Below, in pieces: positions 47,542 to 60,226 of a stretch of 64,000 nt of DNA. The position numbers and the translations under genes are program-made. The stretch lies in assembly GCF_949628265.1 (NCBI RefSeq), contig NC_088786.1, forward strand, positions 35,485,681-35,549,680, read 5' to 3'. Position 1 is the first letter of the stretch. Each line of letters opens with the position of its first letter. The stretch is from Cloeon dipterum (Eukaryota; Arthropoda; Insecta; Ephemeroptera; Baetidae). The notes beneath the pieces are model-generated. The model had not been told where the DNA came from. It searched no databases and saw nothing but the letters and a program-made list of their open reading frames with translations.

Positions 47542-48769
47542 TTTAAGACTTGGTTGATAATTTAAAGTTTAACTGAAAAATAATCAACAATTACAATAAT
47601 ATTATTTAAAAGCATGCTGAGATGCATATGTATTTTGTACATCAGCATTTACATTAAATCGCTTCTCGTGGTCACAATATCCCAATGGTAAAATAGATAT
47701 TAATTCCAAAGTTGTGGTGAATCAATTTTTTAACCTCAGTTCAGAACTTGCTGTATAGGCTATATGAGGTCATCAAATCCCAAGAACCCGAGTGGCTGCA
47801 GAGGAGCTCGGGCAAATATGGCCAACTTTCAGTAACCCCGCATCGAGGTCTTCCCGTACAATCTTGGAAAAATATCTAATTTGCTCTCTTCAGAATTAAT
47901 TTTTACTTTTTAGCACCTAAATTTTAATTAATAATGTTTGATTATCGTGAAGAGTGTGCCTCTTTGTAAACATATTGTGTATCTTGAATGGATAACAAAT
48001 TATACATAATAGCCATGAAAATAAATTTTAATAAATAAATAAAATTTGCAAAAGAGCTAGAACAACCACGTTATGAGTTTAAAATTTGAAAATCTGTGCC
48101 CATTTTCACTTCTGGTTTGTAAAATGAGATTTGAATTTGATCTGTAATGTGCGGTTTCACTTTGGTAAAACATTTATAATATTTCAAATTGACTAGATAG
48201 GCTGTGGCGAATCTAAACGGGCAGGACAACAGAAGTTGCACTTTATGTACCGACGCACGGGGAGGGGGTGACGCTCGTCGCCAGGCCTCTCCGGCCTAAG
48301 GACCACTCCGGACTTGGGGTCCCTCCGTCCCACTAAGATATCTCGCATTGGTTCGCTATTTCAAAAAAGAGATGAACGTACGCTCCCTGATCTTCCATTT
48401 TACTGGTTAGAATTAAATCAGTTATTATTTGGCTGAAGGAGTTAGTACGGAACGAAATATCTCAAGAAAATCATACTTTTACACAGCGTCCTGGCCGCAA
48501 TAATAGAAAATCTTAGAAATCTATTCCATCAAGATATTATCCTCACCTCTACAGTCGCGCGATGTAGCCTGCAGATAAAAAAGGTGGAATCCGCCTTTTA
48601 TTGGAGCAAACTTTTGAGTATTGTATAAACCCCTAAAAAATTGGTCCTGTGTTTGGAGCGCGTCTTGGAAGTTTTGAACTGATGGGAATAACACAAATGA
48701 AGCACGCTGTAAAGACGGAATAACTAGGTCTGGGTTACTTCGACAATATTTTTAAAATTTACAGGCGGG

Positions 48770-48950
48770 AATTTAAGCCCCTCCTCCAACGACGAGTAAG
48801 ACCATAAAAATACATAATATTATTATGAAAAATAAATATTTAGAACAATATTATATATTTCTATAAACAAATTATAATATATAAATGATTATTATTTATA
48901 ATAATATTGGTTTTTCTGTCTGTGACGTCATTGGAGGAGGGGCCTGAAAT
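48770..48950. repeat. Possible small MITE with AT-rich centre
   Basis: The ends AAGCCCCTCCTCCAACGACG and CGTCATTGGAGGAGGGGCCT are inverted complements around an AT-rich palindromic centre rich in TATTAT. About 180 bp. No target-site duplication identified and no second copy in the window. Confidence 0.55.
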
Positions 48951-49169
48951 CTGAAAATATAAATAATGTCGATGGCAGCCAGTCCTATACCGTCTTACCA
49001 TGCGCTGGTAACAACAACTCTATTCCTTTCGATACATATTATTCCTTCCATGGTCTCCTTAGTTTCCTTTTTCTTCACCGCAGCACTGGCACTATCAGAG
49101 GGATGCTTTGAGGGCGCGAATAGGGAAAAACTCTTAGCATTTTTGAGTACCAAAATACAGTCCAAGCTT

Positions 49170-49290
49170 TAGCCCCCATTCCCAAGATTTATAGACCTGG
49201 AATTTAGTAATCTATTAATTTGGGCAAATACAAGAAGTGTCACCAAAAATGTCAACGCCAAAAATCTCGTCAAATTTGCGGAGAATAAAA
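49170..49290 (+). repeat. Decayed family E fragment
   Basis: Resembles part of the 39433-40142 element around 39866-39970 (GCCCCCATTCCCAAG, GACCTGGAATTTAGTAATCT, TCAACGCCAAAAATC). No ends are preserved. Confidence 0.5.
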
Positions 49291-49708
49291 ATATCAACTG
49301 AATCTTAACAGAATGTATACTCTCTGAACTAAAGAAAACTTATGTTGCTTCTGTTCATTCTGGTTTTGTAATTAAAATTAAGAATAATTTGTCTCAAAGC
49401 TTTGTCATTTGCTAGCGAATTTCGTACACTCATTTCAGCAATATGTGAGAAAAATTCGCATGAATTATTTTTATCAATAGGCTTATCTTAAATTTAAGCC
49501 ATCCAGACAGTTCATATGATTTGGGACATGCCTTTGAATTCAAATAATAATTAATTTCTGGCTGATGCAAGATCCTACAGCAGAGGGAGGAGAGCGAGAG
49601 AGGGGCACTAAACTTGCCGGACTTTACACTCCATGAGAACGAGATAACGTGTGTGACAGACCAGACTGTCCGTGCTTCTCTTATTCTTTCTGCAGTCGTC
49701 GCTCAAAG

Positions 49709-51859
49709 ATGAAGCAGCGCGTGGCCGTGATCGGCGCCGGCTCTGCCGGGCTTGCTGCCGCCCACCAACTCGGCGCCAGGTCCGAAGAATTCGAGTGCGT
49801 CGTTTTCGAGCAATCCGACAAAATCGGCGGCACCTGGGTATACACGGATCAAGTTGGTAAAGATGAGTACGGCCTGCCCGTTCACTCAAGCATGTACAAA
49901 AGTCTCAGGTTGGCTCATATTTAAGTGGCTGAAATTATTTTGATGTTAGAAAATTGCTTTTAAAAGAACTAATCTACCAAAGGAGGTTATGGGCTACCCC
50001 GACTACCCAATTCCCGAGCAGGAAAAATCCTATTTGTACGCCAGGGAAATTTTGCAGTTCCTCAACGACTACGCCGACCACTTTGACGTTCGAAAACTGA
50101 TCAAGGTAGTTCACATCGTTAAATTTATCACTATATCTTATGTATGTTTTTCAGTTCCGTCATCACGTAGAAAAGGTCAGGCCCGTACCTGGGGAAAAAA
50201 CTTGGGAGGTGACTTTCAAAGACTTGCCGACGAATAAAACAGAAACGCAGATATTCGACGGTGTGATGGTGTGCAACGGGTGAGGAAAAAATAAATAAAT
50301 GAAGTATTATTAGCACGGCCAGATATATAGCTAATTATCATACGAATTCCATTAAACTAGTTTCTCTGAAAGATTTTGCAATGCGCGACAGTGTTTGTAA
50401 ATTGCTGCTTGTTTTTCTTTTCGCGCGACACGCTGGTGTAATCGCGGCCGAGATAAACCAAGCGCTGATCCTTGAGAGATGCTGCACGACTTATCGTCCT
50501 CAACAGCGGCTATTCAAGCCAATTAGAGATATAGCCTTGGACTCAGAACAGGAAATCCCATTTGAGATCAAATAAAATAATCTCCATGAAGTACACGCCA
50601 TGCGAGAATTATCAAACACTATACTTCTTGGTCATTGAGTACAAGCCGAATTAAAGGTTTTCCGATTTATTTGCAGCCATTACAACACGCCATTCATCCC
50701 CGAAATCGCTGGCCAGGACAAGTTCACCGGAAAAGTTCTGCACAGCCACGACTACCGCGAGCCGCAGCCGTTTGAAAACCAGCGCGTAGTCGTGGTGGGC
50801 GCTGGGCCATCCGGCATGGATTTGGCCCTGGAGATCGCTCACTGTGCCAAGCAGGTGGTGCTCAGCCACCACAACCCCGAGCCAATCAAGACTGTGTTCC
50901 CGTCAAATGTCATCCAAACGCCGGACATTGTCAAGATGGACGGAAAGAAAATCTTTTTCAGAGACGGCAACTCGACCGAGGTCGATGTCATTTTCTACTG
51001 CACAGGTATATTTCAAAACAGTAACACACAGCGAGCCCAAAAAATATTTTATAGCCGCATGTTTGACATGTTGTTAAGGTATTAGGTAATAGAGAGGTTC
51101 AAGATAAGAATTAACCACTAAAACTTGAGAGGGACTTGACAAAAAACCGTTTGCCTGAGTTATCCGGACAACAAATATTTCTTAAATTAATTAATTAAAC
51201 GAACAAAAGCATTTATTCTAGTATGCGTCTTTCATTTCATTTTTTTTTTCTAATTCAAGACCAACCTCAGTTGCGAAAACATAATAATTATGATCATTTA
51301 TATCTCTTGCAAATTTTAGGGTACTGCTACAGCTTCCCATTCTTGGACGATGCAGTAGGCATTTCTGTTAAAGATAATTGCGTGCAACCACTGTACAAAC
51401 ACCTCATTCACATCAACAAGCCGACGATGTGCTTCATTGGGTTGCCCTTCTACGTTTGCGCCTTCTCCATGTTCGATTTACAGGTGAGCGAATGAATTTA
51501 ATAAATTTTAAAGGCGCATTATTCATATATCATATCTGTTGTTTCAGTGTCGCTTCTATCTTAAAGTTTTGGACGGCTCTCTGAAGTTGCCCTCCGCCAA
51601 GGAAATGTTGGCTGACGCCGAGGCTGAGAAGCAGCGGCGCAAAGAACAAGGCCTCGGCCCGAGGCAGAGCCACATGATGGGCCCCATGCAAGGCAATTAC
51701 TACGACGAATTGGCGCGAGTCGCGGGAATTGAGCCTCTGCCACCCGTGCTGACTAAACTGCACAACGACAGCTCGCAGAGATTTTTAGACGACTTGTGCC
51801 ACTACCGCGAGGACATCTACCGAATTGTCGACAGCGAGAATTTCATTCAAATCAAATAA
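49709..51859 (+). CDS. Flavin-containing monooxygenase
   Basis: Class B flavoprotein monooxygenase using NADPH and O2 to oxygenate soft nucleophiles; in insects used in detoxification. Six exons: 49709-49908, 49967-50105, 50155-50279, 50677-51005, 51320-51483, 51548-51859, total 422 residues, the usual length of insect FMOs. The FAD-binding GAGSAG (residues 9-14), FMO fingerprint FTGKVLHSHDY (171-181, matching FxGxxxHxxxY), NADPH-binding GAGPSG (196-201) and the CTGY near 310 are intact. It lacks a C-terminal membrane anchor. The first ATG follows a possible 5'-UTR acceptor (TTCTGCAG at about 49694). Confidence 0.95.
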
Positions 51860-52142
51860 ATTTGGATTTTGTGCGACAACCAACCAAACGGGATTTATTT
51901 AAATTTAAATAGCACGCCTTGGAATACAACACAACAATGATATAAAATACACATTATACAAAGCATTCTTGATATAATGGAATTAACGAGCTTGTCATTT
52001 TTGGCTCGATTCGAAACTGAAATAATAATTCATATGCCAGTGATTCTACCTTAAAATATTATTCTGATTGTGACTGTTCATATTAAAAAAAAACACCCTC
52101 CATTTGATCCGCCGCAATGAAATGGTACCAAAAAATCAATAC
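51860..52142. other. Convergent 3' flanks of FMO and the acidic-protein gene
   Basis: AT-rich, 283 bp, with no gene or repeat noted. Confidence 0.4.
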
Positions 52143-54977
52143 TCACACAAATTCATCATCACTAACATCCAAGTGGATACAGTCTTCATCACTTTCAGCT
52201 TGGGAATTTCCCTCCTCGCTACTTACCTCAATTATTTCAGGAGAGGCCTCTTGAATGCTGGCAGGTACTTCCACTTCACAGGGCACAGGGACCGGCTCAA
52301 CTGCAATGGGGGCTCTTTCAGCATCAGGACTGAAGGGATTGGGCAACTCATTTTGAGTCTCGAGATCTAACTGCAGATTTTCAGCCGGCTTTGCCATGGG
52401 CTCATCTGCTTGAGGTAGCGTTGATTGAACTTGGGATTCAGGAATATCAGAGTCGTTGAGCAGCAGTTGATAATTCTCCGGGGACTGGTCGCAATCCGAA
52501 TTATCAACCTCAAAAGTGTCGTGGTATGTTTGGTAGAGTTGCCAAACAGAGTCATCAGGCTGCAATGATTTTTCGGCCAGGATTTTGTCGATTGCATCGT
52601 GCAAATCATTAGCAACCACTTCATCTACATTCTTGCAAGCCGTTTCGCAGGCAGCAGCTGTTTCTTGTTCCTGTTGAGGCGTTTGGATATCATCACTCGT
52701 CTTTAAGACAATGTCTCCATCCTGTGTTGAAGAAAATGGTGACAGATTGGGAAAGTCCACGTTGCCGTCACTGTTGAAGCTGAGAGAAATGTCATCCTCC
52801 GAGCTTTCGTAATGCAAGCGCAATGAGTTATTGTCGCTCTGTCCATCACTAATCTCTCTGCTCTCCAGACAGAGTAGATCAAGAGCTATGCGGTCAATGT
52901 AAGGATCTCGTTCCAGCCACACAATCGGCTGCATATTGGTCACCATTTTCTTGGCCGCATCTGGTATGAATTTGGCGTACTGCTGTCTCCTCTGTTCGTA
53001 CCAGCTGAAATTAAAATTAAAATGAGTCAGAAATGATGAAAACATCTGCTCAGTAATGGATATTTTGACCAATCCGACCTCAAATTTAAGATATTCACAG
53101 GGAAAATAGGGAATAAATCATTCATTGCATTTCTTGCGCAAGAAATTAGTCAAAATTGAGTGTTAAAACACCGTTAAAAACCAGTGCGGTGAATAAACTT
53201 GGGCGGTAAGCAAATGCAGCCCTGTTTTGATGTATTACAAAGATTTTTCAACAAAAATCCCCCAGTTAATCAAATTAAATTTGAAAGGAAAAATTACTAC
53301 GCTTTACACTGAGGATATTTTTTTCAAGCCCATAATCCAGATTAATTTTATGATTTTTTTATCGGCTTATCTCTTATTCAAAGAGCAGCAAAATTAACAC
53401 CATAATAGTTTTGGCTGGGATTTGTGGCTATTTTAAAGATACTTACACGTCCATATCAAGTTTGTACTTTGTTTCTTTCGGGACCACGGTACCCTGGTCC
53501 AAGGCCCTCGGCACTCTTTTCGACTCGCAGATCATATTTTCCTCATTTGCATCCTCGAAGCTGCTGCAGCTGTCATTCGAGAGCAGTGCGTCATCAAACA
53601 GTGGCAAGTCCTCTTCCTCCATGCTCTCAGAAGAACTGCCGTCGCTGATGGACCACCTGCTTCTATGTTTCTTTTTAGGCTCCGGCGCCACAGCTGCTTC
53701 CTTAATTTTCCTCTTGTTGATTCTGAGTTTCAGGCCGTCCAAGATGATTGCATCCGTCATGGGCGCTTGCGGCGGCCGCTCTGGGCCATTGTCGGCGTCA
53801 TCGTCGTCATCACTCGACACCCGCAGATCCTCTTCCAGCATCCACTTGGTCACGACAGGCACTTCGTCTGGATCTTCTTCAGACGAATCTTCTGCGTCAG
53901 GCGGAAGACCACTCACCGCTTCTGCCCCGCACATCGTAACTTCAGACAAACCGAAAGGAGCGTGGGAGGTTTCCCTGGCTGTGCAAGCCAGTTTTGGCTG
54001 CAGTTTGTCAGCCATGGTGTGATCGACACCTACTCTTAGAGCGGTTGTGGAAGACACCTAGAAAACATACAAACAATCCATTTATTTATTTTTGTTAATT
54101 TCTTTCATTAAAATTTCTTCAACTTTGTCCGAGCAACTGCATGGTTTTTTTTAAATATATAATATATTTAAATATGTAACAGACTGGCAATGGATAGAAA
54201 AAAATGCAGTGCAGTGGTAAAAACCTTTTTTTAAATTTTAACCAATTTCTTGCAGGCAATGTTTGCACCTCAGTTTTAAATAATTTTCTAATTAGTAGCT
54301 CATGACCTCGACTTGAAAAATTGCCAGAGATAATTTTTTGGAGAAATTGAGGCCGAAAATGGCAAAATCATTTTAAAATCTGCACAGAAGAATTTTTTTA
54401 CCACTTTCTGACCGCAAATTTTAGATTTTCAGAGGGGAAATATGGAATAAATTCATTTCTTGCACAAGAAATTGGTAAAAATTGAGTGGTAAAGCCGTTA
54501 AAAACTGTTGTCCCTGCATAAAATATATTTGAAAAACACCTGTCCAAAAGAAGAATCGCCATCTTTGAAATCAAAGGCAGAGGCAGCAGGCGTGCAGTCT
54601 TCTTTGGCAGTTGTTGTCTCACTGTGATGAGACTGGACCCAGCTGTGGCAGAGATCAGAGGTCAAGCGGTTTTCATCATTGACAGGATGGGGCATGCTCA
54701 GGGTAGTGGTGGTGCCGACGTTGAAGGCCGTCATCAATTTGATCACATCGTCGTTTTTGAAGTATCCGTTGATGGAGATGCCATTGACCGTGATGGTGAC
54801 CAGATTCGCCATTTCTGGAGTCTCCTCCGGAGTCCAGGTTTGCAGGTAGTTCTGCAGGGTGGGCACCGTAGTGGATGATGAGAGCGACTGCTCATTCTCG
54901 GCCAACAAGGTCGTATGTGAGCTCTCGGAGTATCCACTTTCAGGGCTCATCGCTTCCTTCTGTCCTGCGCCAGTCAT
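52143..54977 (-). CDS. Acidic Ser-rich protein, unrecognised
   Basis: Three exons, 54540-54977, 53447-54057 and 52143-53004, join in phase to 636 residues. I do not recognise the family. Visible: an N-terminal Ser/Thr-rich segment (AMSPESGYSESSHTTLLAEN); a hydrophobic-alternating block around residues 53-85 (NLVTITVNGISINGYF, then KNDDVIKLMTAFNVG) that is the best candidate for a folded domain; an acidic middle (DSSEEDPDEVPVV, SSDDDDDADN); a basic patch LRINKRKIKEA and PEPKKKHRSR like a nuclear localisation signal; a short WYEQRRQQYAKFIPDAAKK segment; and a long acidic, probably disordered C-terminus ending HLDVSDDEFV. Nuclear location is inference. The ATG at 54977 lies 18 bases inside an exon whose frame is open to its acceptor, so an upstream coding exon cannot be excluded. 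Both introns contain family A MITE copies. Confidence 0.75.
53040..53224 (+). mobile_element. Family A MITE fragment, copy 5
   Basis: Right-hand half of family A (TGACCAATCCGACCTCAAAT, TTTCTTGCGCAAGAAATT, GCAAATGCAGCCCTG) inside the second intron of the acidic-protein gene. The left half is missing. Confidence 0.75.
54196..54516 (+). mobile_element. Family A MITE, copy 6
   Basis: Degraded copy in the first intron of the acidic-protein gene. Matches TGCAGTGCAGTGGTAAAAAC, TTGCACCTCAGTTTTAAATA and ATGGAATAAATTCATTTCTT; the right end reads TGTCCCTG. No clean target-site duplication. Confidence 0.78.
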
Positions 54978-56951
54978 TGGACTGCTCCTTTTGAGCTGAA
55001 AAAATATTAAATTTAGAAAATATTTATACATTTTATAAGATCAATTATTGACAATTATTTTATCCAATGGACATAGATTGAGGACAGCCGCAATTCATGT
55101 TTATTTGAAAGATAAAACGAAGACGATCCTAATGTAAACGGAGGAATTATCCAGAATTGAAAGAGGAAATTAATCTTCTTCTGATGTATGTATTTAGGAA
55201 ATTAGTTAATTACCAGAGTTGCATTTTTGCTTATTCCCCAGTGGTTTTTACCAATTTCTTGCACAAGAATTGGATTTATTCCTTATTTCACCAGTGAAAT
55301 TCTCAAATTTGCGGTTGAAGTGGTCAAAAATTCCTCTAATGTGCAGATTTTTTCTTTTAAATTACATTTTTGCTGGATCAATTTCTCCAAAAAATTTTCA
55401 AGTCAAGCTTAATAGTCAAATTTTTTTGAAAACTGAGGTGTAAACATTGTATGCAAGAAACTGCGGTTAAAATTGAAAAAGAAACGTTTTTTTAAGCTAT
55501 GCACTTCATTTTTTTAAACGCGGGTGTTTTGCAACCCTGTTCATTACATACATAACCTTCGTCTTCTTCATTCAAATTAAGCTTGAGATCTAAGACTTTT
55601 GCATATTCACTGGACTTTTTTACGTGCATTTTATTTATGTACATACATATGATAGAAGAAAAATAAAAACAAATATTGAACCCCTTTTTTTATAGCTCCA
55701 ATTCTCCAATGAGGCCCGTAAGCCCAGCATACATAATTGTGTACATATTTATAGGGACAGAGTTCTCGCGAGTTGAAGAAGAGAACTGATCGAAAATGCA
55801 ACCCTTGCTTGCGTAATGGGTTACATTTTACGTATGTTACATACATACATTACATACCATTACTCAACTACAGAATTTTGTAGTGAAATCAATCTTGCAT
55901 GAGACGACGAGTGTCCAGCTTCCAGCTCATCAGCTCACGTGTTGAAATCTTCATTAAATTGACAAATTTGTTGAACGAAAATTGGTTTTGAAAGAGGTAG
56001 ATCAGAGCTAGTATAATTCTGCTAGGTACTTCAAGCGTTTTAATTATTTTTGAAACTTGAAACAACTAGAAAATCAAACGCCAATCAAAAGCCAAGCGCT
56101 CAAGGCGCAGGCCAGGCAGTTAGGCGGAAGGTGGGAGAAACAAATAATCTTGCGGTGTCTAGCTGTGTCGCGATTGAACTTGTCTGTTGATCAGTTAACA
56201 CGCCGACTTCTTGCTTTCTTACGTTACGGTGGTAACAGAAATGGATCCCCCACACTGTCTGTGGAATGTTGAATCATCGCATTTCTCGCAATGCTGTTTA
56301 TTCGCCTTAATTCTTTTTCAACAACCACTTTTCCACTCGAATGCTTGCCAAATTTATTTAACTACCTGCGTTAAGCGTTTTGTGTGGTGTCTGGGTCTGT
56401 CAAATTGCTAAATGCAGAATAATTTTGACACGAAGAATAAAATTTATAAGAATGTATGTCTTTTTATCCCCTAGCTGATATAAAAATCATAAAAATGATT
56501 ATTTAATCTAAAAATTATCGATGAATAAATATTTTTTAATATAAATTATTTCCTACGTTTTTAAATGCACTGATAATTGCAGCTCCTATGTCTAAATTGT
56601 GTAAATTAATGCTAGGAAATTAATAGAACAAAGAGGTGTAAATAAATAGCACTATGTATTTGCAAATAACCGACAACCAGTTGCAGTTACATAAATACTT
56701 ACATCATATTATTTATAAAACGTTTATACAACAAACTTTTGATATGACTTTTGCACCTATCAACCAAATTGCAAAATCACAGATGCATTGAATAGAGGAG
56801 GAAAAAAAGAGTCAGAGCTACAGGAATAATAATTAGAGCGATTCAAACCAAAACTGAGTGTTAAATGCGTCATTGCAGAAAGAAAGAAAGACGGCAAATG
56901 CTTTCCCTTGACCAACTTCGTCCGGATGTAACTTTTTCATCACTCTGCTAG
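54978..56951. other. Upstream region of the acidic-protein gene and ABHD 3' flank
   Basis: Contains a family A MITE (55214-55539) and part of a duplicated segment (56737-56886). Otherwise I see no coding exon; the E-box CACGTG near 55936 is isolated. Confidence 0.35.
55214..55539 (-). mobile_element. Family A MITE, copy 7
   Basis: A 326-bp reverse copy beginning CAGAGTTGCATTTTTGCTTA and ending GTTTTGCAACCCTG, flanked by TTAATTAC (55206-55213) and TTCATTAC (55540-55547), a 7/8 duplication of 8 bp. Confidence 0.9.
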
Positions 56952-57627
56952 CTACTTCTTGTCTGTTTTTGCTGCTTCCTCCGCGTCCTCCTCTTGATCT
57001 TGAGGGGGCGCCTCGATCCTGAACAGATGCGCCGGCTTCTCCATCGCTTCAAGCACTATCCTGTTGAAGGTTTCGCTTCGGTCTGCGTAAACGTGGTGCC
57101 CAGCACCAGAAATTATCTGCAATTATCATCAATTTAAAATGTTTTCTAGGATTTTGAGCCGCAGAATTAAATTATACTGATTCTTAGAAATGCTGCCAAC
57201 ATACTTGAATATTAACGATGGCGTTTTCTGGGCGTTTCTCCCTGATAAGTTCCCCAGCGGCACTGTCGACCCAAGATCGTGAGCCGTAGAGGACAGACAT
57301 TGGAACATCGCCTCTCAAATTCTGAATTCTGTTCACCATCGGTCTCTTGGCCCAGCCGAAACCAGTCATCAATGCATGGAAAGCGGATTCACCACTGAAA
57401 ATCAATAAAAAAACACCTCATGTATTTTTGATAAAGGAAAAACCTCAAATTCAATAAAAAAATGGTTTGGAAGTAAAACGTTTAGACTACAAATTTTTGA
57501 TATGACTTTTGCACCTGTCAACCAAATTGCAAAATCACAGCTGCATTGAAAAGAGGAGGAAAAAAAGAGTCAAAGCAACAAACCAAAAATTAGTCTTGTT
57601 AAATAATGCGTTATTGCAAAAAGAAAT
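56737..57627 (+). repeat. Direct duplication (56737-56886 and 57491-57627)
   Basis: Two segments of about 140-150 bp, one downstream of the ABHD stop codon and one in its last-but-one intron, share TTTTGATATGACTTTTGCAC, TCAACCAAATTGCAAAATCA and GAGGAGGAAAAAAAGAGTCA. They flank the last coding exons. Probably a repeat, or a local duplication without exons. Confidence 0.7.
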
Positions 57628-60226
57628 TATATGTGTAAGAAGTGAGTTGTTTAAAAAGACTTGCAGTTGACATCGGAAGTGAAAGTGAGGATTTTAAATT
57701 CAATTTCTATCCAAATTAAATAGGAATGATAGTGATTTTTCAATTATAAAAATGATATTGCCTAAAAATTGATCCTAACCAACCAGTTTTTTCATATACT
57801 TCTGACCAAAAGTGCCTCATAATCAAATTTTTCAAATTTTATTGGTTACGCCCTCTTTTAAGAACAAAGGAAATTAATTGCTTCCGGGGTGAAAAATTAT
57901 GAAAATTTAATAGGGAGAAGACTAAAATTGTGAGTCTTTTGAAAGGTATTTTTTATTTGTTCAAAAATTGCAGATTTTCGAAAGGGGTCTGTGTTTTGGC
58001 CTCATTAAAATTCATGAGTTGATAGTATAGCGTCAAAAACTACCAATTTTAGAAAGCTGATTAAATTTCCTACAGAGAAATTATTTTAAAACTGAACATT
58101 TTAGCACAAAATTCGTCAGAAAATTTCAACTGGCAGTTAGAGAACATTTGAATTTTTAGGGAAAAATAAAAATACCCAAAATTTATTCGGGGATATTATA
58201 AGAAAAATTGTGTTTTTTTTTTATTTAAATAATTTATAAGATTCTCAGAGGCCAACTCGGATCCTTATGGATATCAGAGACTCTGCTTAACACAAAGAAA
58301 ATTTTTATTCACTTACAAAGACAGATTTTTCTGATAATGAAATCGTAATTAAAATGATAAAATTAAGTGAAATTAGGCCAACTTGTGTTACAGACAGCGC
58401 GAAACGACAGCAGCGCTGGACGCTGACCAATCAGATGGTTTTTGCCAATTTTCTCCAAAATTTAAAGCGCTTGACCATGTTTTTCTCACATGATTTGAAA
58501 TGCTCTCATCAAAATCTATTTGACAGTGCGAGTCTTTCTTTGGGCAAATGCGGAAATTCAGTTAAAATCACGATTGCAAAATTCCTTTGCAAATTATAAA
58601 TTTAAAACAATGCTAACTTTGAGGCTGATTTTCTCACAAATTTACAGCGCTATGTACTTGGGACCACCTAATCTGTATGTGCGTTAAACTTTAATTTAAT
58701 TCCAATGAAAACTCACCTGGGATTTTGTGCATTGCACTGGTAAATATACTGGCCAACCAAATGTGTTTCATTTCCAAGGACAGGTTCGAATTTCCTCAAG
58801 ATGTCAGGCCTGGCTTTCTGAATGAGCCACGGTCCTAGAGCAACGACAAGACTGTCAAGAATGCAATCAAGAGTTTGATAATATGACACTTACCTAACGG
58901 CCCAGACACTCTGATGGCCCAAAGTGGATTTAGGGGGCTGAGTACAAATGCGACCGCTTTCACCCAAATCGGAATTGTCACTTTGTTGGTCAAAACGTCC
59001 CTTGGGCGCTCAGGAAATCCCCACGGATCGGCAAGAATTAGGTGCTTCACCCTGAAATATTTAGAGGCGTAATTATTAATGCTTGATTACTGTACTGGGT
59101 TAATTATGAATCAAGAGATAAGAATAATTTATATCGGGCCAAACATTTTTTTATCAATAAAATGTTGCACACACGGTGCTGAATTTATTGTAATTAGAAA
59201 ACAAACAATTAAATATATTTTTACTATTTTAAATTCTAGAAATGGTTAATATTTCATGGAGTTTTTGCTTTTCATAGAAAACCTTGACCGTTTTTCTGTA
59301 AATATTTTAAGTGTACCTGTCTGGATAGGAAATGGCGTAAGAGGTGGCTAAAAATGCTCCCAGACTGTGACCGAGAAGAATCATGTCATTCAGCCGCACT
59401 TCCTGTCGCCACGCTTCTATCGACTGCACCATCTGCTTCTCTGCAATCTCCGGATCGGAGGAGAATGTCGGCCTTGTGCTTCTGGCAAAGCCTGAGAACC
59501 GCTGATTCAGTGTGAATGGAAGGAATTGGACTTGTAATTACCAAGTAGGTCGATGCAGTAGACAGGCCGGTCCTTCGATATTGCGTCCAAGTTGAGAACC
59601 CAAAGCGCCGAACCAGAGCCCATTCCGTGTAACATGACCAGAGGCGTTTTCTGGCTGTGTTCGTTCAGACTTAGAGTCCATATTTTATCACCACTTCCAA
59701 CAGCAGGTCCAATGTCCACGTAAAATCCTCGATATTCAGTCTTCAAAACTAAAAGAAATATTTATTTTATTAAAAATGTTTCAAGGACCTAAGTTACTCA
59801 CAAGTTTGAGCAAATATTCACAAAGCGGTAAAACATAATTTTATTTGTAATGACTCCAGAAATGTTAACTCTTAAAAAATTTCTTGTTTACAATTTTAAT
59901 AAACTGGGAATTATGTAACGTGTTGCAATAAGAATTAAGCAAACGAGGATTTGAAGGCCGCTTGCCGATTAATTTGAGGATCAACCCCAAAACAAGATCC
60001 CTGTTTACAGAAGTTACGAACCTGATAAAATTGACTTTTCTGCTTGTCTCAGCTTGTTGGGACACACAGGTGACCACTTAAACCAGCTCCAAAACCAGCT
60101 GAAATCGAAAGTCGAATTAATAATTGTCACCGTTTAACACGTGCTGCACGAAAATAAAATTACGTTTTACCGAACGAACGCATACCTTTCCTGAACCACT
60201 TCATTATTCTCCGGAGTTAGGCCCAT
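56952..60226 (-). CDS. puml: ABHD4/ABHD5-type alpha/beta hydrolase
   Basis: Lipid hydrolase/lysophospholipid acyltransferase-like enzyme associated with phospholipid and triglyceride metabolism. Eight exons: 60186-60226, 60022-60098, 59542-59748, 59317-59491, 58894-59051, 58717-58834, 57205-57394, 56952-57116, total 376 residues. Seen: oxyanion motif HGMGSGS (80-86), DLLGFARSTRPTF, the nucleophile elbow GHSLG with Ser151 (ABHD5 proteins lose this serine, ABHD4 keep it), ILADPWGFPERP, and HHVYAD near residue 330 carrying both the catalytic histidine and the HxxxxD acyltransferase motif. The start MGLTPENNEVVQE is in a small first exon. The symbol is by analogy to Drosophila pummelig, the single fly ABHD4/5 member; orthology was not tested. 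One intron holds a family H repeat. Confidence 0.9.
57715..58210 (+). repeat. Family H interspersed repeat in ABHD intron
   Basis: Inverted match to 19880-20420 (see there): GAATGATAGTGATTTTTCAA, GGTTACGCCCTCTTTTAAGA, GGCCTCATTAAAATTCATGA, TAGCGTCAAAAACTACCAAT, GCACAAAATTCGTCAGAAAA. Termini undefined. Confidence 0.75.

Larger units (their letters stand above)
47542..49708. other. 2.2-kb stretch with little recognisable content
   Basis: Upstream of both the ankyrin gene (minus) and FMO (plus). It holds an AT-rich core flanked by inverted CCCCTCCTCCAA(C/T)GACG ends (about 48777-48946), a decayed family E fragment (49170-49290), and an ATG-initiated 68-codon frame at 48966-49172 with a hydrophobic N-terminus but no other support. 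The end (from about 49650) is the FMO leader. Confidence 0.4.

Noticed and set aside
48966-49172. 68-codon ATG-initiated frame with hydrophobic start
   Set aside because: No family signature, splice context or conservation visible; hydrophobicity alone is weak in AT-rich DNA.
50381-50575. 64-codon frame with signal-peptide-like start inside FMO intron 3
   Set aside because: Lies within an intron whose flanking exons join cleanly; no other evidence of a nested gene.
53411-54022. 203-codon plus-strand frame
   Set aside because: Antisense to the middle exon of the acidic-protein gene; low-complexity Ser/Leu/Phe composition typical of a reversed acidic coding strand.
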